A stretch of 50,643 bases of DNA from a virus: the IMG/VR virus record IMGVR_UViG_3300037156_000076, positions 1-50,643 of that record, one strand, 5' to 3'. Positions within the stretch are counted from its first letter, which is position 1. Every line of letters begins with the position of its first letter. Shown one piece after another: positions 21,041 through 29,572 of the stretch. The notes beneath the pieces were generated by a model that did no database searches, was not told the DNA's origin, and was given only the letters and a program-made list of their open reading frames with translations. The position numbers and the translations under genes were made by a program.

Positions 21041-22698
21041 TGACAATGGAAACGGTGATTGTTGACTCTCGCGGGCAACCGCTGACTCCTATGCCGCCCA
21101 AGGCAAAGGGTAATGCCACAACTTTGACCGAGGGTATGGCTGGTCAGTCGGTTTTCCCTTATGAGGCAGCCAGTTGGGCTACTCAGGAGATGGGCAACTG
21201 GCTCCCATGGATCAGATCGCCTGACGCTGAAATCAACCAGTTCCGTGACCGGATGGTGGCTCGCCACCGTGACCTGGTACGAAACGATGGCTTGGCAGCC
21301 GGCGGCATCACCCGAATTCTCGACAACACCGTTGGCGCGTCCCTGCGCTTATCAGCGAACCCTGACTATCGTGCGCTTGCCGCGCTGACCGGTAATAAAA
21401 AGTTTGATTCGGTGTGGGCAGAGGAATATCGCCGCGCCGCTGAGGCGCTTTGGCGCGGATACGCAGACGATATCGGTCGTTATGGCGATGTATCGCGACA
21501 GCTGACGATTTCCCAGCAACTCCGGCTAGCTCTCCGGCACAAGCTCATCGATGGCGATTCGCTGATTGTTTCGTACTGGATGCCGGAGCGAGTTGGTTAC
21601 GGGAAAGCTTCCTACGCAACCGCGTTCATGGTGGTGGACCCGGACAGGCTGTCGAACCCGTTTCAAATGGTTGACAGCAAATACATGCGCGGAGGCGTCG
21701 AAATTGACGAATACGGCGTGCCCACTGCCTACCACATCAGGAAAGCCCACCAAAACGACTGGTACAACTCGGTCGAAAGCATGGATTGGGAGCGAGTGGT
21801 CCGCGAGGACGACGATGGTTGGCATCGAGTAATTCACGATTTTGAGCGTGATCGAGCCGGACAGAATCGAGGTGTTGGCGTTTTCACCCCGGTGCTGGCG
21901 CGCTTCAAGATGCTGGCGCGTTACTACGGCGTTGAACTGCAAGCGGCGACGATTGCTGCAACCTTCGGCACTTATGTAACGAGCCCGTACGATCCAGCGC
22001 AAGTTGCGGAAGCGTTGGATAACACCGATGAACTCTCGGCCTATCAGGGAATGCGCGCGGACTGGCATGAAGAACGCCCGGCGATGCTGTCCGGCGCTCG
22101 AATTCCAACGCTCGCACCAGGTGAGTCGATCACTTCCGTAGGCGCTGCGCATCCACATAACGGCTTCGGAGAATTTGCGGCAGAAATGTCGCGCACGTTC
22201 GCCGCGGCGGCGGGTATTTCCGCCGAGCAGATAACGCAGGATTGGTCAAAAACAAACTACTCAAGTGCGCGTGCCGCCCTGCTCGAAAGCTGGAAGACCC
22301 TTACACGGCGTAATACCGAATTCAAAATCGGTTCCGCCACACCGGTCTATGCGTGTTGGTTGCGCGAGGCGATGGAGCGCAATGATCTACCGCTACCCAA
22401 CGGCGCCCCTGACTTCATGGAAGCCCGTACCGCGTATTCGCGTTGCGATTGGCTGGGTGTCGCACGTGGCTGGGTCGATCCGGTGAAAGAGAAACAAGGT
22501 GCGATCCTTGGCATGGACGCAGGACTGTCCACGCTTAAGCGTGAATGCGCCGAACAAGGCCTCGACTACGAGGAAGTCATCCAGCAACGGGCTGCCGAGG
22601 CTGCTGCGTTCAAAGAGGCGGGTCTGCCGCCACCGAACTGGTTCGGTACAAACGCAACGAACGCTTCGACCCCCGAAGAAACGCAGAGCGCTCAATGA
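21040..22698 (+). CDS. Portal protein (lambda gpB family)
   Basis: 552 residues (lambda gpB is 533). The N-terminal RDRMVARHRDLVRNDGLAAG and GITRILDNTVG are typical, and ADWHEERPAMLSGARIPTLAPGE lies in the core near residue 350. AAAGISAEQITQDWSKTNYSSARAALLE (near 390) is a family landmark. The dodecameric portal is the DNA channel and packaging platform. The start overlaps gpW's stop. Confidence 0.95.
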   Translation: MTMETVIVDSRGQPLTPMPPKAKGNATTLTEGMAGQSVFPYEAASWATQEMGNWLPWIRSPDAEINQFRDRMVARHRDLVRNDGLAAGGITRILDNTVGASLRLSANPDYRALAALTGNKKFDSVWAEEYRRAAEALWRGYADDIGRYGDVSRQLTISQQLRLALRHKLIDGDSLIVSYWMPERVGYGKASYATAFMVVDPDRLSNPFQMVDSKYMRGGVEIDEYGVPTAYHIRKAHQNDWYNSVESMDWERVVREDDDGWHRVIHDFERDRAGQNRGVGVFTPVLARFKMLARYYGVELQAATIAATFGTYVTSPYDPAQVAEALDNTDELSAYQGMRADWHEERPAMLSGARIPTLAPGESITSVGAAHPHNGFGEFAAEMSRTFAAAAGISAEQITQDWSKTNYSSARAALLESWKTLTRRNTEFKIGSATPVYACWLREAMERNDLPLPNGAPDFMEARTAYSRCDWLGVARGWVDPVKEKQGAILGMDAGLSTLKRECAEQGLDYEEVIQQRAAEAAAFKEAGLPPPNWFGTNATNASTPEETQSAQ

Positions 22699-23558
22699 CA
22701 AATTATCCGCACCTCGCACAAAAGCTGTTCAACGTGCCGCTCGCGATCACTCCGCAAAAAGCTGAAATCGTCATGGCAGCCTTGGCTGACCGCTTCGGTT
22801 TAGCGCGACTCTTTCATGCCGATGGACGATCAGTCGCACTAGATGGATGGGATGGCGATATCGGCGAGCCCGCGCAGGTCAGGGCTTACGAAGTCGTCGC
22901 CGGTATTGCAGTTATTCCGGTGACAGGGACCTTGGTGCAAAAACTTGGCACGCTCCGGCCATACAGTGGCATGACTGGATATGACGGTTTGCGGGCGTGC
23001 CTGAGCATGGCCATGGCCGACGAGGATGTCCGAGGCATTGCGCTTGATATCGACAGCCCTGGCGGTGAAGTCGCGGGATGTTTCGATTTGGCCGATGACA
23101 TCTATCGCGCTCGAGGCTCGAAACCTATCTGGGCCATTCTCACCGAGTCGGCCTATTCAGCGGCTTACGCGTTGGCCAGTGCGTGTGATCGAATCCTGGT
23201 CCCGCGCACGGGTGGCACGGGCAGTGTCGGCGTGATCTGCATGCACGTCGACATGTCCAAGGCACTGGGCGCCGCCGGGGTCAACGTGACATTGATTCAT
23301 TACGGCGATCGCAAGGCGGATGGCTCCGACTCTCAGCCGTTATCCAAAGAAGCGATGTCCCGGTACCAGTCCGACGTTGACGCCATGGGCGAGCTGTTCG
23401 TCAAGACGGTTGCGCGTAACCGCGGTTTGTCAGTCAAGGCTGTGCGGGATACACAGGCCACCACTTTCCTTGGCGCCGACGGCGTCGAGATTGGCTTTGC
23501 TGACGCCGTAATGTCGCCAGACGAAGCGTTTCGTTCCCTGCTCGCCGAGCTGGGTTGA
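22695..23558 (+). CDS. Head maturation protease, S49 (SppA/gpC) family
   Basis: 287 residues from the ATG at 22695, overlapping the portal stop. Catalytic landmarks: DIDSPGGEVAG at about 114-124, ESAYSAAYALASACDRI with the nucleophilic Ser at about 155, and GGTGSVGVICMHVD. A general-base Lys lies in the following segment. It cleaves scaffold and head proteins during maturation. In lambda the scaffold is nested in this gene; here a separate acidic ORF follows. Confidence 0.92.
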   Translation: MTNYPHLAQKLFNVPLAITPQKAEIVMAALADRFGLARLFHADGRSVALDGWDGDIGEPAQVRAYEVVAGIAVIPVTGTLVQKLGTLRPYSGMTGYDGLRACLSMAMADEDVRGIALDIDSPGGEVAGCFDLADDIYRARGSKPIWAILTESAYSAAYALASACDRILVPRTGGTGSVGVICMHVDMSKALGAAGVNVTLIHYGDRKADGSDSQPLSKEAMSRYQSDVDAMGELFVKTVARNRGLSVKAVRDTQATTFLGADGVEIGFADAVMSPDEAFRSLLAELG

Positions 23559-23592
23559 AGTACTCCACTTCACTTAAAAATTGAGGTTTTCA

Positions 23593-24234
23593 ATGTCCAC
23601 ACTTTCCCGCGTGGCGAGCGCGCTTTCGTTCGCGCATTTGGCCGGTATCGGATCAATGAAAGGCAAAAAAGCCGCCGTCGATGATGATGGTGACGATGAC
23701 AAAAAAGCCGCCCGTGCGGGTGGCGATCAGGACGATGACAAAACCAAGGACGATGACCAGGACAAAGACGATAAGTCAGCCAAAGGCACAAAAGCTGAGG
23801 GCGGTGACGATCTCGATAAGGACGATGACAAGGACGACGATGCCGACAAGGACAAAGGCAAAAAGTCGGGTCGAGCCAAGGGCGCTTCGGCAGATGACGA
23901 TGATCCGGACGCTGAGGATGATGAAGATGAGATGCACGGCAAAAGTGCTTCCGCCTCAGCTCGCCGTCGTGAGCGCGCCCGCTGCGCCGCAATCTTCGGC
24001 TCCCGCCATGCCGCACATAACCCGGTTCTGGCAGCAAACCTCGCATTCAACACCTCGATGACTCGCCAGCAGGCGATGGACGTGTTGCGCGATACGCCCG
24101 CCGGTGGCAATGCGAACGCAGGTCGATCTGCTAACAATCCACGGCTTGGTGCTGGTGGTGATGAAGCTCCGTCGCGTGACGTGGCCATCGCTGGTCGCTG
24201 GGACCGCGCCATGTCCAAGGCTCGCGGAAAATAA
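23593..24234 (+). CDS. Acidic scaffold-like protein (C-terminal part of gpC/Nu3 system)
   Basis: 213 residues. Residues about 25-120 are Asp/Lys repeats (DDDGDDDKK, DKDDDKDDDADKDKGK), strongly acidic and disordered. The C-terminal third is folded: RRRERARCAAIF, NPVLAANLAFNTSMTRQQAMDVL, which resembles the C-terminus of gpC-type proteases. I use the ATG at 23593 (GAGG seven bases before); a TTG 12 bases upstream is less likely. Scaffold function is inferred from position between protease and gpD. Confidence 0.75.
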   Translation: MSTLSRVASALSFAHLAGIGSMKGKKAAVDDDGDDDKKAARAGGDQDDDKTKDDDQDKDDKSAKGTKAEGGDDLDKDDDKDDDADKDKGKKSGRAKGASADDDDPDAEDDEDEMHGKSASASARRRERARCAAIFGSRHAAHNPVLAANLAFNTSMTRQQAMDVLRDTPAGGNANAGRSANNPRLGAGGDEAPSRDVAIAGRWDRAMSKARGK

Positions 24235-24252
24235 TCACAGAGGAAACCTTTC

Positions 24253-24900
24253 ATGACTTATGTTCCGCAAACCCCGCTGGTCGAGCAGTACCACAACGCC
24301 GGCTTTCTCATTTCCTTGGCTAACGGTCACCAGTCTATCGACCAAGTGCAGTTCGCCGCCGGTCTCGGGCGCTTATTGCCAGGGTTGATCATCGCTGACG
24401 TTCCGCTGACGTACACCGCCGTGGCTGTAGCAGGTGGTACCAACGTCGGTAACGGCCCCGTTGGCTCTATCACCGCCCAACCACCTGCTTTTGCTGGCGC
24501 GTACGCGCTGCACTTCACTGACGCTACCAACTTCGCCGTTAGCAATCCTGCTGGCGTCGCAGTGGGTGTTGGCCAGGTCGGTATTGCCTTCGGTGGTGGC
24601 GGCCTTGAGTTCGCCATCACCGCTGGCGCAACTCCTTTTGCCGCAAACGATACGTTCGTCGTGACGATTGCGTTTACAGGCGGCGGTTGGATGCCTTTGA
24701 CGGCCACCACCCCAACACCGATCGCATACGCCATTTTACGAGATATGGCTGATGCGACTATCCGGCCTGCTACTTCAGCGGCCGTTGTTCGGTCTGCCGA
24801 GGTGAATCATGGAGAGTTGGTATGGGACTCCAGTCTGAACATCCATCAACAAGATACGGCTCTGGCCGCCCTCAAGCTCGTCGGCATTCTCGCCCGATAA
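24253..24900 (+). CDS. Head decoration protein gpD-like, enlarged
   Basis: 215 residues, nearly twice lambda gpD (110). Ends match the family: a start of the LVEQYHNAGFLISLANGHQS type and a final AILRDMADATI...VNHGELVW...ALKLVGIL. Residues about 55-165 are a Gly/Ala/Thr-rich insertion. It would trim and stabilise the expanded capsid, perhaps with a surface domain. GAGGAAA precedes the ATG. Confidence 0.85.
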   Translation: MTYVPQTPLVEQYHNAGFLISLANGHQSIDQVQFAAGLGRLLPGLIIADVPLTYTAVAVAGGTNVGNGPVGSITAQPPAFAGAYALHFTDATNFAVSNPAGVAVGVGQVGIAFGGGGLEFAITAGATPFAANDTFVVTIAFTGGGWMPLTATTPTPIAYAILRDMADATIRPATSAAVVRSAEVNHGELVWDSSLNIHQQDTALAALKLVGILAR

Positions 24901-24918
24901 GTCCCGCTTGAAAAAACG

Positions 24919-24940
24919 ACCCGCCTCGGCGGGTTTTTTA
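24919..24940 (+). terminator. Hairpin with T tract between gpD and major capsid genes
   Basis: Stem ACCCGCC/GGCGGGT with a two-base loop, then six T, 19 bases before the capsid ATG and next to its AGGAG. It may limit read-through or protect the capsid mRNA 5' end. A matching arrangement recurs before other late genes. Confidence 0.7.
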
Positions 24941-24958
24941 TTTTTAGGAGTCGTATAC

Positions 24959-26002
24959 ATGGCCTCGTTAGACGTTTTCCATCAGGACATCTTTTCCTCA
25001 ATTGCCCTGACCACCGCCATCGACAAATTTCCGTTCCAGCCTACCGGCGTCGGCGATCTTAATTTGTTCGAGCCTGATCCAATTCGCACCACTGCGCTGG
25101 CGATCGAGGAGCGTCAAGGCAAGCTGGTGTTGATCCCGTTCTCTGACCGAGGCGAAGAAGGCACCCAGCGCGTCACCGAAAAACGTAAAGCGCGTTATTT
25201 CGATGTGCCGCGGCTGATGCACTCCGACACCATCACTGCTCAGGAAATCCAGAACATTCGTGCGTTCGGCACTGAGTCTGAGCTGATGCAGGTCGAAACC
25301 GAAGTCGCTCGCCGGGTCATGGGCCCTACCGGCCTGACCAGCAACATCGAATACACCTGGGAATTTCAGCGCCTCGCTGCCATTCAGGGTCAGTGCCTCG
25401 ACGCTGATGGTGAAATCAAGTTCGATTGGTTCCAGGAGTTCGGCATCACCAAGCCAGCCGACATTGTCTTTGATTTGACCCTGAACGCTGACGGCTCGGC
25501 TACCAAACCAAACTCGATACGTCCTCTGTGCAACAACATCGTCCGTACCATGGCGCGCAAATCGCAAGGCGCGTTCCTGCCGAGCACTGAAGTGTTTGCG
25601 TTGGCTGGCGATGCGTTCTGGGATGAGCTCACCAACCACCCGGACGTGACGCGCACCTATTACAACTGGGCTGCTGCTGCCGAGTTGCGCCAAGGCAATG
25701 CGTTCCAAGCCATGCGTTTTGGTGGCATCAACTGGTTCAACTATCGCGGCTCAGATGATGCCAGCACCATCAGCGTAGGGACGAACGAGGCGAAGTTCTT
25801 CCCGAAAGGTGCTCCTGGCATCTTCAAGGTAGCTTACGCGCCAGGCGAAACCTTCGAATGGGTCAACACCCCAGGCAAGCCGATCTACATCCTGCCGATT
25901 TTCGATACTCAGCGGAAAATGTGGTGGAAGGTCGAGGCGTACAGCTACCCGCTGCACATCTGCACTCGCCCTGAAGTTCTGATGTCCGCAGTGCTGAAAT
26001 AA
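24959..26002 (+). CDS. Major capsid protein (lambda gpE family)
   Basis: 347 residues (gpE is 341). Family landmarks: MASLDVFHQDIFSSIALTTAI at the start, RQGKLVLIPFSDRGEEG near 62, RARYFDVPRL near 84, and FDTQRKMWWKVEAYSYPLHICTRPEVL at the end. TAGGAG stands before the ATG at 24959. It forms the HK97-fold shell decorated by gpD. Confidence 0.95.
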   Translation: MASLDVFHQDIFSSIALTTAIDKFPFQPTGVGDLNLFEPDPIRTTALAIEERQGKLVLIPFSDRGEEGTQRVTEKRKARYFDVPRLMHSDTITAQEIQNIRAFGTESELMQVETEVARRVMGPTGLTSNIEYTWEFQRLAAIQGQCLDADGEIKFDWFQEFGITKPADIVFDLTLNADGSATKPNSIRPLCNNIVRTMARKSQGAFLPSTEVFALAGDAFWDELTNHPDVTRTYYNWAAAAELRQGNAFQAMRFGGINWFNYRGSDDASTISVGTNEAKFFPKGAPGIFKVAYAPGETFEWVNTPGKPIYILPIFDTQRKMWWKVEAYSYPLHICTRPEVLMSAVLK

Positions 26003-26004
26003 GC

Positions 26005-26343
26005 GTGGCTATCGACTGGGATAAGGCGGTCCTCGGGCCACTTGCTGCTGTCTTCGGCGAAGGGGTGCAGGCCGACGGACCAATCATGTTTTATCCCGAC
26101 GGCGGCCTGCCATACGCAATCGATGGTGTCTTTGATGCTGCTTATCGAGACATTCATCTGGCTGACACCATGGTTGACGCGAACACCGTCCAGCCCGTGC
26201 TGGGTGTTCGCATTTCCATCTTCCCGGTTGCGCCAATTCCCGATGATCAGGTGTTTATCCCAAGTACGGGGAATATGTACCTCATCAAAGAGGTGCGCTC
26301 CGACAGTCATGGCTGGGCAAAGCTGATGTTGGGGAAAATGTAA
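26005..26343 (+). CDS. Head-tail joining protein, FII-like
   Basis: 112 residues with a GTG start three bases after the capsid stop. Strand-rich with GVRISIFPVAPIPDDQVFI in the middle and YLIKEVRSDSHGWAKLMLGK at the end, typical of the FII-type connector that binds the tail. It overlaps the next start by one base. Confidence 0.75.
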   Translation: MAIDWDKAVLGPLAAVFGEGVQADGPIMFYPDGGLPYAIDGVFDAAYRDIHLADTMVDANTVQPVLGVRISIFPVAPIPDDQVFIPSTGNMYLIKEVRSDSHGWAKLMLGKM

Positions 26344-27026
26344 TGACAACTACCTCAGATTTACGGCTGCTCTCTGCGGAGGGGCTCAAGGGTAAAACCA
26401 TCGCCGGAAACAATGTGTTTTTGGCGAGAACTTGGGCCACTTGGGATGGTAGCTACCCGATTCTGTACCTGCATTCGCCGAGCGAGGATATGCAGTCGCT
26501 TGGCGATGCGGGCGCTCCACAGTTCACCGTCACAGCAACCATTCGGGTCAGCGCTCGCGTTGAGGTGAGGAATTTGCTAAAGAACGGCGGGGCGGCTGCC
26601 GCGCTGGTCGAGCTTGAGGTCATGCAGCAGCAGATAAAAATGGCGCTCATCAACTTCCCTCCGCTGATGAAAAGGCTGCAGCAGTATCCGTTCGTTCGAT
26701 CTGAAATCCGCGAGAGCGGCGAAGGCGATTCCGAGCTGGCCGAACTGGTCATGGATATCGGCATGGAGTTTTATCAGGGCCCCGAAGATTTCTATCCGCT
26801 CGAGGAAGAGATTCCCGGCCCGACGCTTGATCCGGTAGCAGAAACGGCTGCGATACAGCCAATTGCTCCGCTTGAGAGCGTTCATATCTCCAACGACCTC
26901 ACCAACGTCGTCGATGTATCGGGCACCTACGACAACCCGCCATTTCCACTAGCTGTCAATCCAGCACCACGCTCAGCCGGCCCAGATGGCCGCACTGAAG
27001 GTGGGCTTGATATCGACCTCATGTAA
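26343..27026 (+). CDS. Probable tail terminator / completion protein
   Basis: 227 residues. The first 150 have a tail-terminator outline: FTVTATIRVSARVE (strand), helix VELEVMQQQIKMALI, then LAELVMDIGMEFYQG. The last 75 are an acidic, proline-rich tail. In Mu-type tails this position holds the gp37-like terminator. The call rests on order and pattern, not on a signature motif. Confidence 0.55.
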   Translation: MTTTSDLRLLSAEGLKGKTIAGNNVFLARTWATWDGSYPILYLHSPSEDMQSLGDAGAPQFTVTATIRVSARVEVRNLLKNGGAAAALVELEVMQQQIKMALINFPPLMKRLQQYPFVRSEIRESGEGDSELAELVMDIGMEFYQGPEDFYPLEEEIPGPTLDPVAETAAIQPIAPLESVHISNDLTNVVDVSGTYDNPPFPLAVNPAPRSAGPDGRTEGGLDIDLM

Positions 27027-27037
27027 TAGGAGCACTC

Positions 27038-27262
27038 ATGTACGTCTATCCCTCTCCGGGGTTGCAGGTTCGCGACCCCGTGAAGCAAGACTTCTTGCCC
27101 GCCGAAGGCCGCGAGGTTCCCGACAGCGCTTTTTACTGGATTCGGCGCCTGGGTTGCGGCGATGCAACGCTGACCCCTCCCACAACCCCTGCATCCGTCG
27201 CGATTGCGCTCGATTCGCGCGTCACGAAAACCACCTCAACTGATGGGAGCGACAGCCAGTGA
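27038..27262 (+). CDS. DUF2635 protein (Mu gp38-like)
   Basis: 74 residues with the family's opening YVYPSPGLQVRDPVKQDFLPAEGREVPDSAFYWIRRL. Always just upstream of the Mu-type sheath gene. GGAG precedes the ATG and the stop overlaps the sheath GTG. Function unknown. Confidence 0.85.
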   Translation: MYVYPSPGLQVRDPVKQDFLPAEGREVPDSAFYWIRRLGCGDATLTPPTTPASVAIALDSRVTKTTSTDGSDSQ

Positions 27263-28737
27263 CCGTTCCATTCAATAACATCCCGACGAATATCCGGGTT
27301 CCGCTCTTCTATGCGGAGGTCGACAACTCTCAGGCCAACAGCGGGGCGCAGACTCAGAAAACGTTGATCATCGGCCAGATTACGGCAGCCGGTAACGGCG
27401 CGGTCAATGTGCCTGTGCTCGGGCAGGGTGTCACCGATGCTCAAGCCAAAGGCGGTCAGGGCTCCATGCTTGCGCTGGAGGTTGCGGCCTATGTTGCTAA
27501 TGACAGTTTCGGCGAGGTCTGGTTTCTGCCCCTGGCAGATGCTTCGGGCGGAGTTGCGGCTACTGGCACATTACTTATCGGCGGGCTGCCCACTGCTACC
27601 GGCGTTATTTCGCTGTACATCGCAGGCCAGCTTGTCAGCTTGGTCGTGACAGCCGCTGAGGCTCCCGCTGCTATCGCGACTGCCTTGGCCGCGCTCGTCA
27701 ATGCCACGCCAGACTTGCCGGTCACCGCAGCCGCGACAACGGCGACAGTGACGCTCACCGCCAAGAACAAAGGCATGACCGGCAACGACATCGATATCCG
27801 GTTGAACTACCTTGGCACGGTGAATGGCCAGGTGATCCCGGCCGGTTTGACACTGACGATTACTGCGATGACCGCCGGCGCAACTAACCCGGTGCTGGAC
27901 ACTGCGCTCAGCAACTTGGCTGACCAGGTGTTCGACTTCATTGTCAGTCCGTACACCGATACCGCCTCGCTGGATTCGCTGAAAGCGTTGCTCAACGACA
28001 AGACTGGCCGGTGGGGTTATATCTCCCAGATCTACGGTCACGTGTTCTCGTCGCTGCGCGGCACTCTGTCGACTTTGGCGACGGCGGGCAATCTGCGGAA
28101 TAACCAGCACGAAACCATTTTGGGAGTTTACGACTCTCCGTCTCCACCATGGGCCTGGGCTGCCGCTTCTGCTGGAACCGCAGCCGTGGCATTGCGTGCC
28201 GACCCTGGCCGACCATTGCAAACCTTGGTTTTGAGCGGCGTGCTCGCTCCACCGCTTATTTCACAGTTTGACGTAGGCGAGCGCAACACCTTGCTCTGGG
28301 ATGGAATTTCGACCTTCACGGTGGCCAACGACGGCACCGTGGCGATTGAAAACATGATTACGACCTACCAGAAAAACAGTTTCGGCTCCCCTGATGACAG
28401 TTATCTGCAGGTCGAAACGCTGTTTCTGTTGATGTTCGTGTTGCGCGCGCAAAAATCCCTGGTGACCTCAAAATACGCACGGGTCAAGCTGGCAGCCAAC
28501 GGCACTCGCTTCGCTCCGGGCAGCGCAATCGTCACGCCGAATATTATCCGTGCCGACCTGATTGCTCAGTACATCACGTTTGAATTCAATGGATACGTCC
28601 AGGATTCGGCAGCCTTCGCCAAAGCCTTGATTGTCGAAAAGAACAGCCTCAATCCGAACCGGGTCGATGTTCTCTCGCCGGCCACGCTGATTAACCAATT
28701 GCGCATTTTTGCGCTGCTCGAACAATTCCGCCTGTAA
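27259..28737 (+). CDS. Contractile tail sheath protein (Mu gpL-like)
   Basis: 492 residues (Mu gpL 495). It begins FNNIPTNIRVPLFYAEVDN, a family hallmark, contains many short TxT strands in the middle, and ends in the conserved C-terminal domain around IRADLIAQYITFEFNGYVQD and RVDVLSPATLINQLRIFALL. GTG start overlapping DUF2635. The sheath establishes that the virion is a myovirus. Confidence 0.95.
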   Translation: MTVPFNNIPTNIRVPLFYAEVDNSQANSGAQTQKTLIIGQITAAGNGAVNVPVLGQGVTDAQAKGGQGSMLALEVAAYVANDSFGEVWFLPLADASGGVAATGTLLIGGLPTATGVISLYIAGQLVSLVVTAAEAPAAIATALAALVNATPDLPVTAAATTATVTLTAKNKGMTGNDIDIRLNYLGTVNGQVIPAGLTLTITAMTAGATNPVLDTALSNLADQVFDFIVSPYTDTASLDSLKALLNDKTGRWGYISQIYGHVFSSLRGTLSTLATAGNLRNNQHETILGVYDSPSPPWAWAAASAGTAAVALRADPGRPLQTLVLSGVLAPPLISQFDVGERNTLLWDGISTFTVANDGTVAIENMITTYQKNSFGSPDDSYLQVETLFLLMFVLRAQKSLVTSKYARVKLAANGTRFAPGSAIVTPNIIRADLIAQYITFEFNGYVQDSAAFAKALIVEKNSLNPNRVDVLSPATLINQLRIFALLEQFRL

Positions 28738-28757
28738 TCCAGGCTCATCGTCAACGG

Positions 28758-28779
28758 CCGCCATTGAGCGGTTTTTTTT
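28758..28779 (+). terminator. Hairpin plus T8 just before the tail tube gene
   Basis: CCGC/GCGG stem around CATTGA followed by eight T, then CGCCTGGAGAAAA and the ATG. Near-copy of the leader before the lysozyme gene at 42172-42210. The stem is short, so it may be a processing or attenuation element rather than a strong terminator. Confidence 0.55.
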
Positions 28780-28794
28780 CGCCTGGAGAAAAAC

Positions 28795-29163
28795 ATGGCT
28801 GATACGACTAACCGTCTTGCTGGCACCGCTTATATGTCCGTCGATGGCGTTACCTACATGCTGGTAGGTGATTTTTCCTACAAGGTTTCCGGTGTGTCTC
28901 GGGAAACGTTGAAGGGCATGGATGGCGTACATGGTTACAGCGAAAAACCCGAGCAGGGCTTCATATCAGCAACACTTCGCGACTCGTCGAACCTGAGCCT
29001 GTCCGACCTTAACGCCATGAGCAACGTCACTGTCGTTGCCGAACTGGCCAACGGTAAAACCGTCATTGGTAGCGCCATGTGGACTACCGAACAACCCGAA
29101 TCCAAAGCCGCCGACGCCACTATCGAAATGAAGTGGGAAAGCGCATCCGTCACGGAGAGTTAA
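28795..29163 (+). CDS. Tail tube protein (Mu gpM-like)
   Basis: 122 residues. Landmarks are NRLAGTAYMSVDG at 5-17, then GVSRETLKGMDGVHGYSEKPEQG near 40. The family polymerises into the inner tube inside the sheath. Ribosome site CTGGAG. Directly followed by the chaperone gene. Confidence 0.92.
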   Translation: MADTTNRLAGTAYMSVDGVTYMLVGDFSYKVSGVSRETLKGMDGVHGYSEKPEQGFISATLRDSSNLSLSDLNAMSNVTVVAELANGKTVIGSAMWTTEQPESKAADATIEMKWESASVTES

Positions 29164-29166
29164 TTT

Positions 29167-29460
29167 ATGTTTGAAGACGAAATCACCATCACCCTGAGCA
29201 AGCCGGTAATCATCGGCACCGGCGACACAGCCATCACTTACGCGGAGCTCAAACTGCGTGAGCCCACTGCGGGCGAGATCGAAAAAGCCAGTCGCGCCGA
29301 TACTAACGTCGGCACAGCAATCACCTTGATCAGCCTGATCACCAAAATCCCTCGGGGCGCCATCGAAAAAATCAGCCGGCGAGATCTGATGGCGGCAGAT
29401 AAATTTCTTCAGTCTTTTACCGACGCTGGCCCGTCGACGGCGGCGGATGGCCAGAGCTGA
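29167..29460 (+). CDS. Tail assembly chaperone (Mu gp41-like), short form
   Basis: 97 residues: SKPVIIGTGDTAITYAELKLREPTAGEIEKA at about 10-40 is the phage tail assembly chaperone motif. The protein binds the tape measure during tail building. It precedes the tape measure, as in Mu. A -1 frame extension follows. Confidence 0.88.
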   Translation: MFEDEITITLSKPVIIGTGDTAITYAELKLREPTAGEIEKASRADTNVGTAITLISLITKIPRGAIEKISRRDLMAADKFLQSFTDAGPSTAADGQS

Positions 29461-29567
29461 TTGCCGAACTGACCAAGTATTACGGTTGGGGTCCGCGCGA
29501 AGCGTGGTCCATAGGGTTGAGTGAGTTGAGTTGGTGGAATGACCAGGCCAAACGCATGAAGGGGTGA
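29167..29567 (+). CDS. Tail chaperone long form by -1 frameshift (gp41-gp41.5 type)
   Basis: A second frame, one base behind, runs to the TGA at 29565-29567 and encodes WPELIAELTKYYGWGPREAW, then SIGLSELSWWNDQAKRM. It has no ATG, GTG or TTG start near its beginning. An upstream stop in that frame (29400-29402) limits the slip to 29403-29433, and TTT at 29416-29418 preceded by T allows a -1 slip onto TTT. Frameshifted chaperones before tape measure genes are known for Mu and lambda tails. The slip site is inferred. Confidence 0.7.
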
Positions 29568-29572
29568 CAGTA

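Noticed and set aside
23681-24254. Long open frames on both strands in the acidic scaffold gene
   Set aside because: They arise from the GAC/GAT/AAG repeat composition; only the Asp/Lys frame has a ribosome site and a folded C-terminus matching the family.
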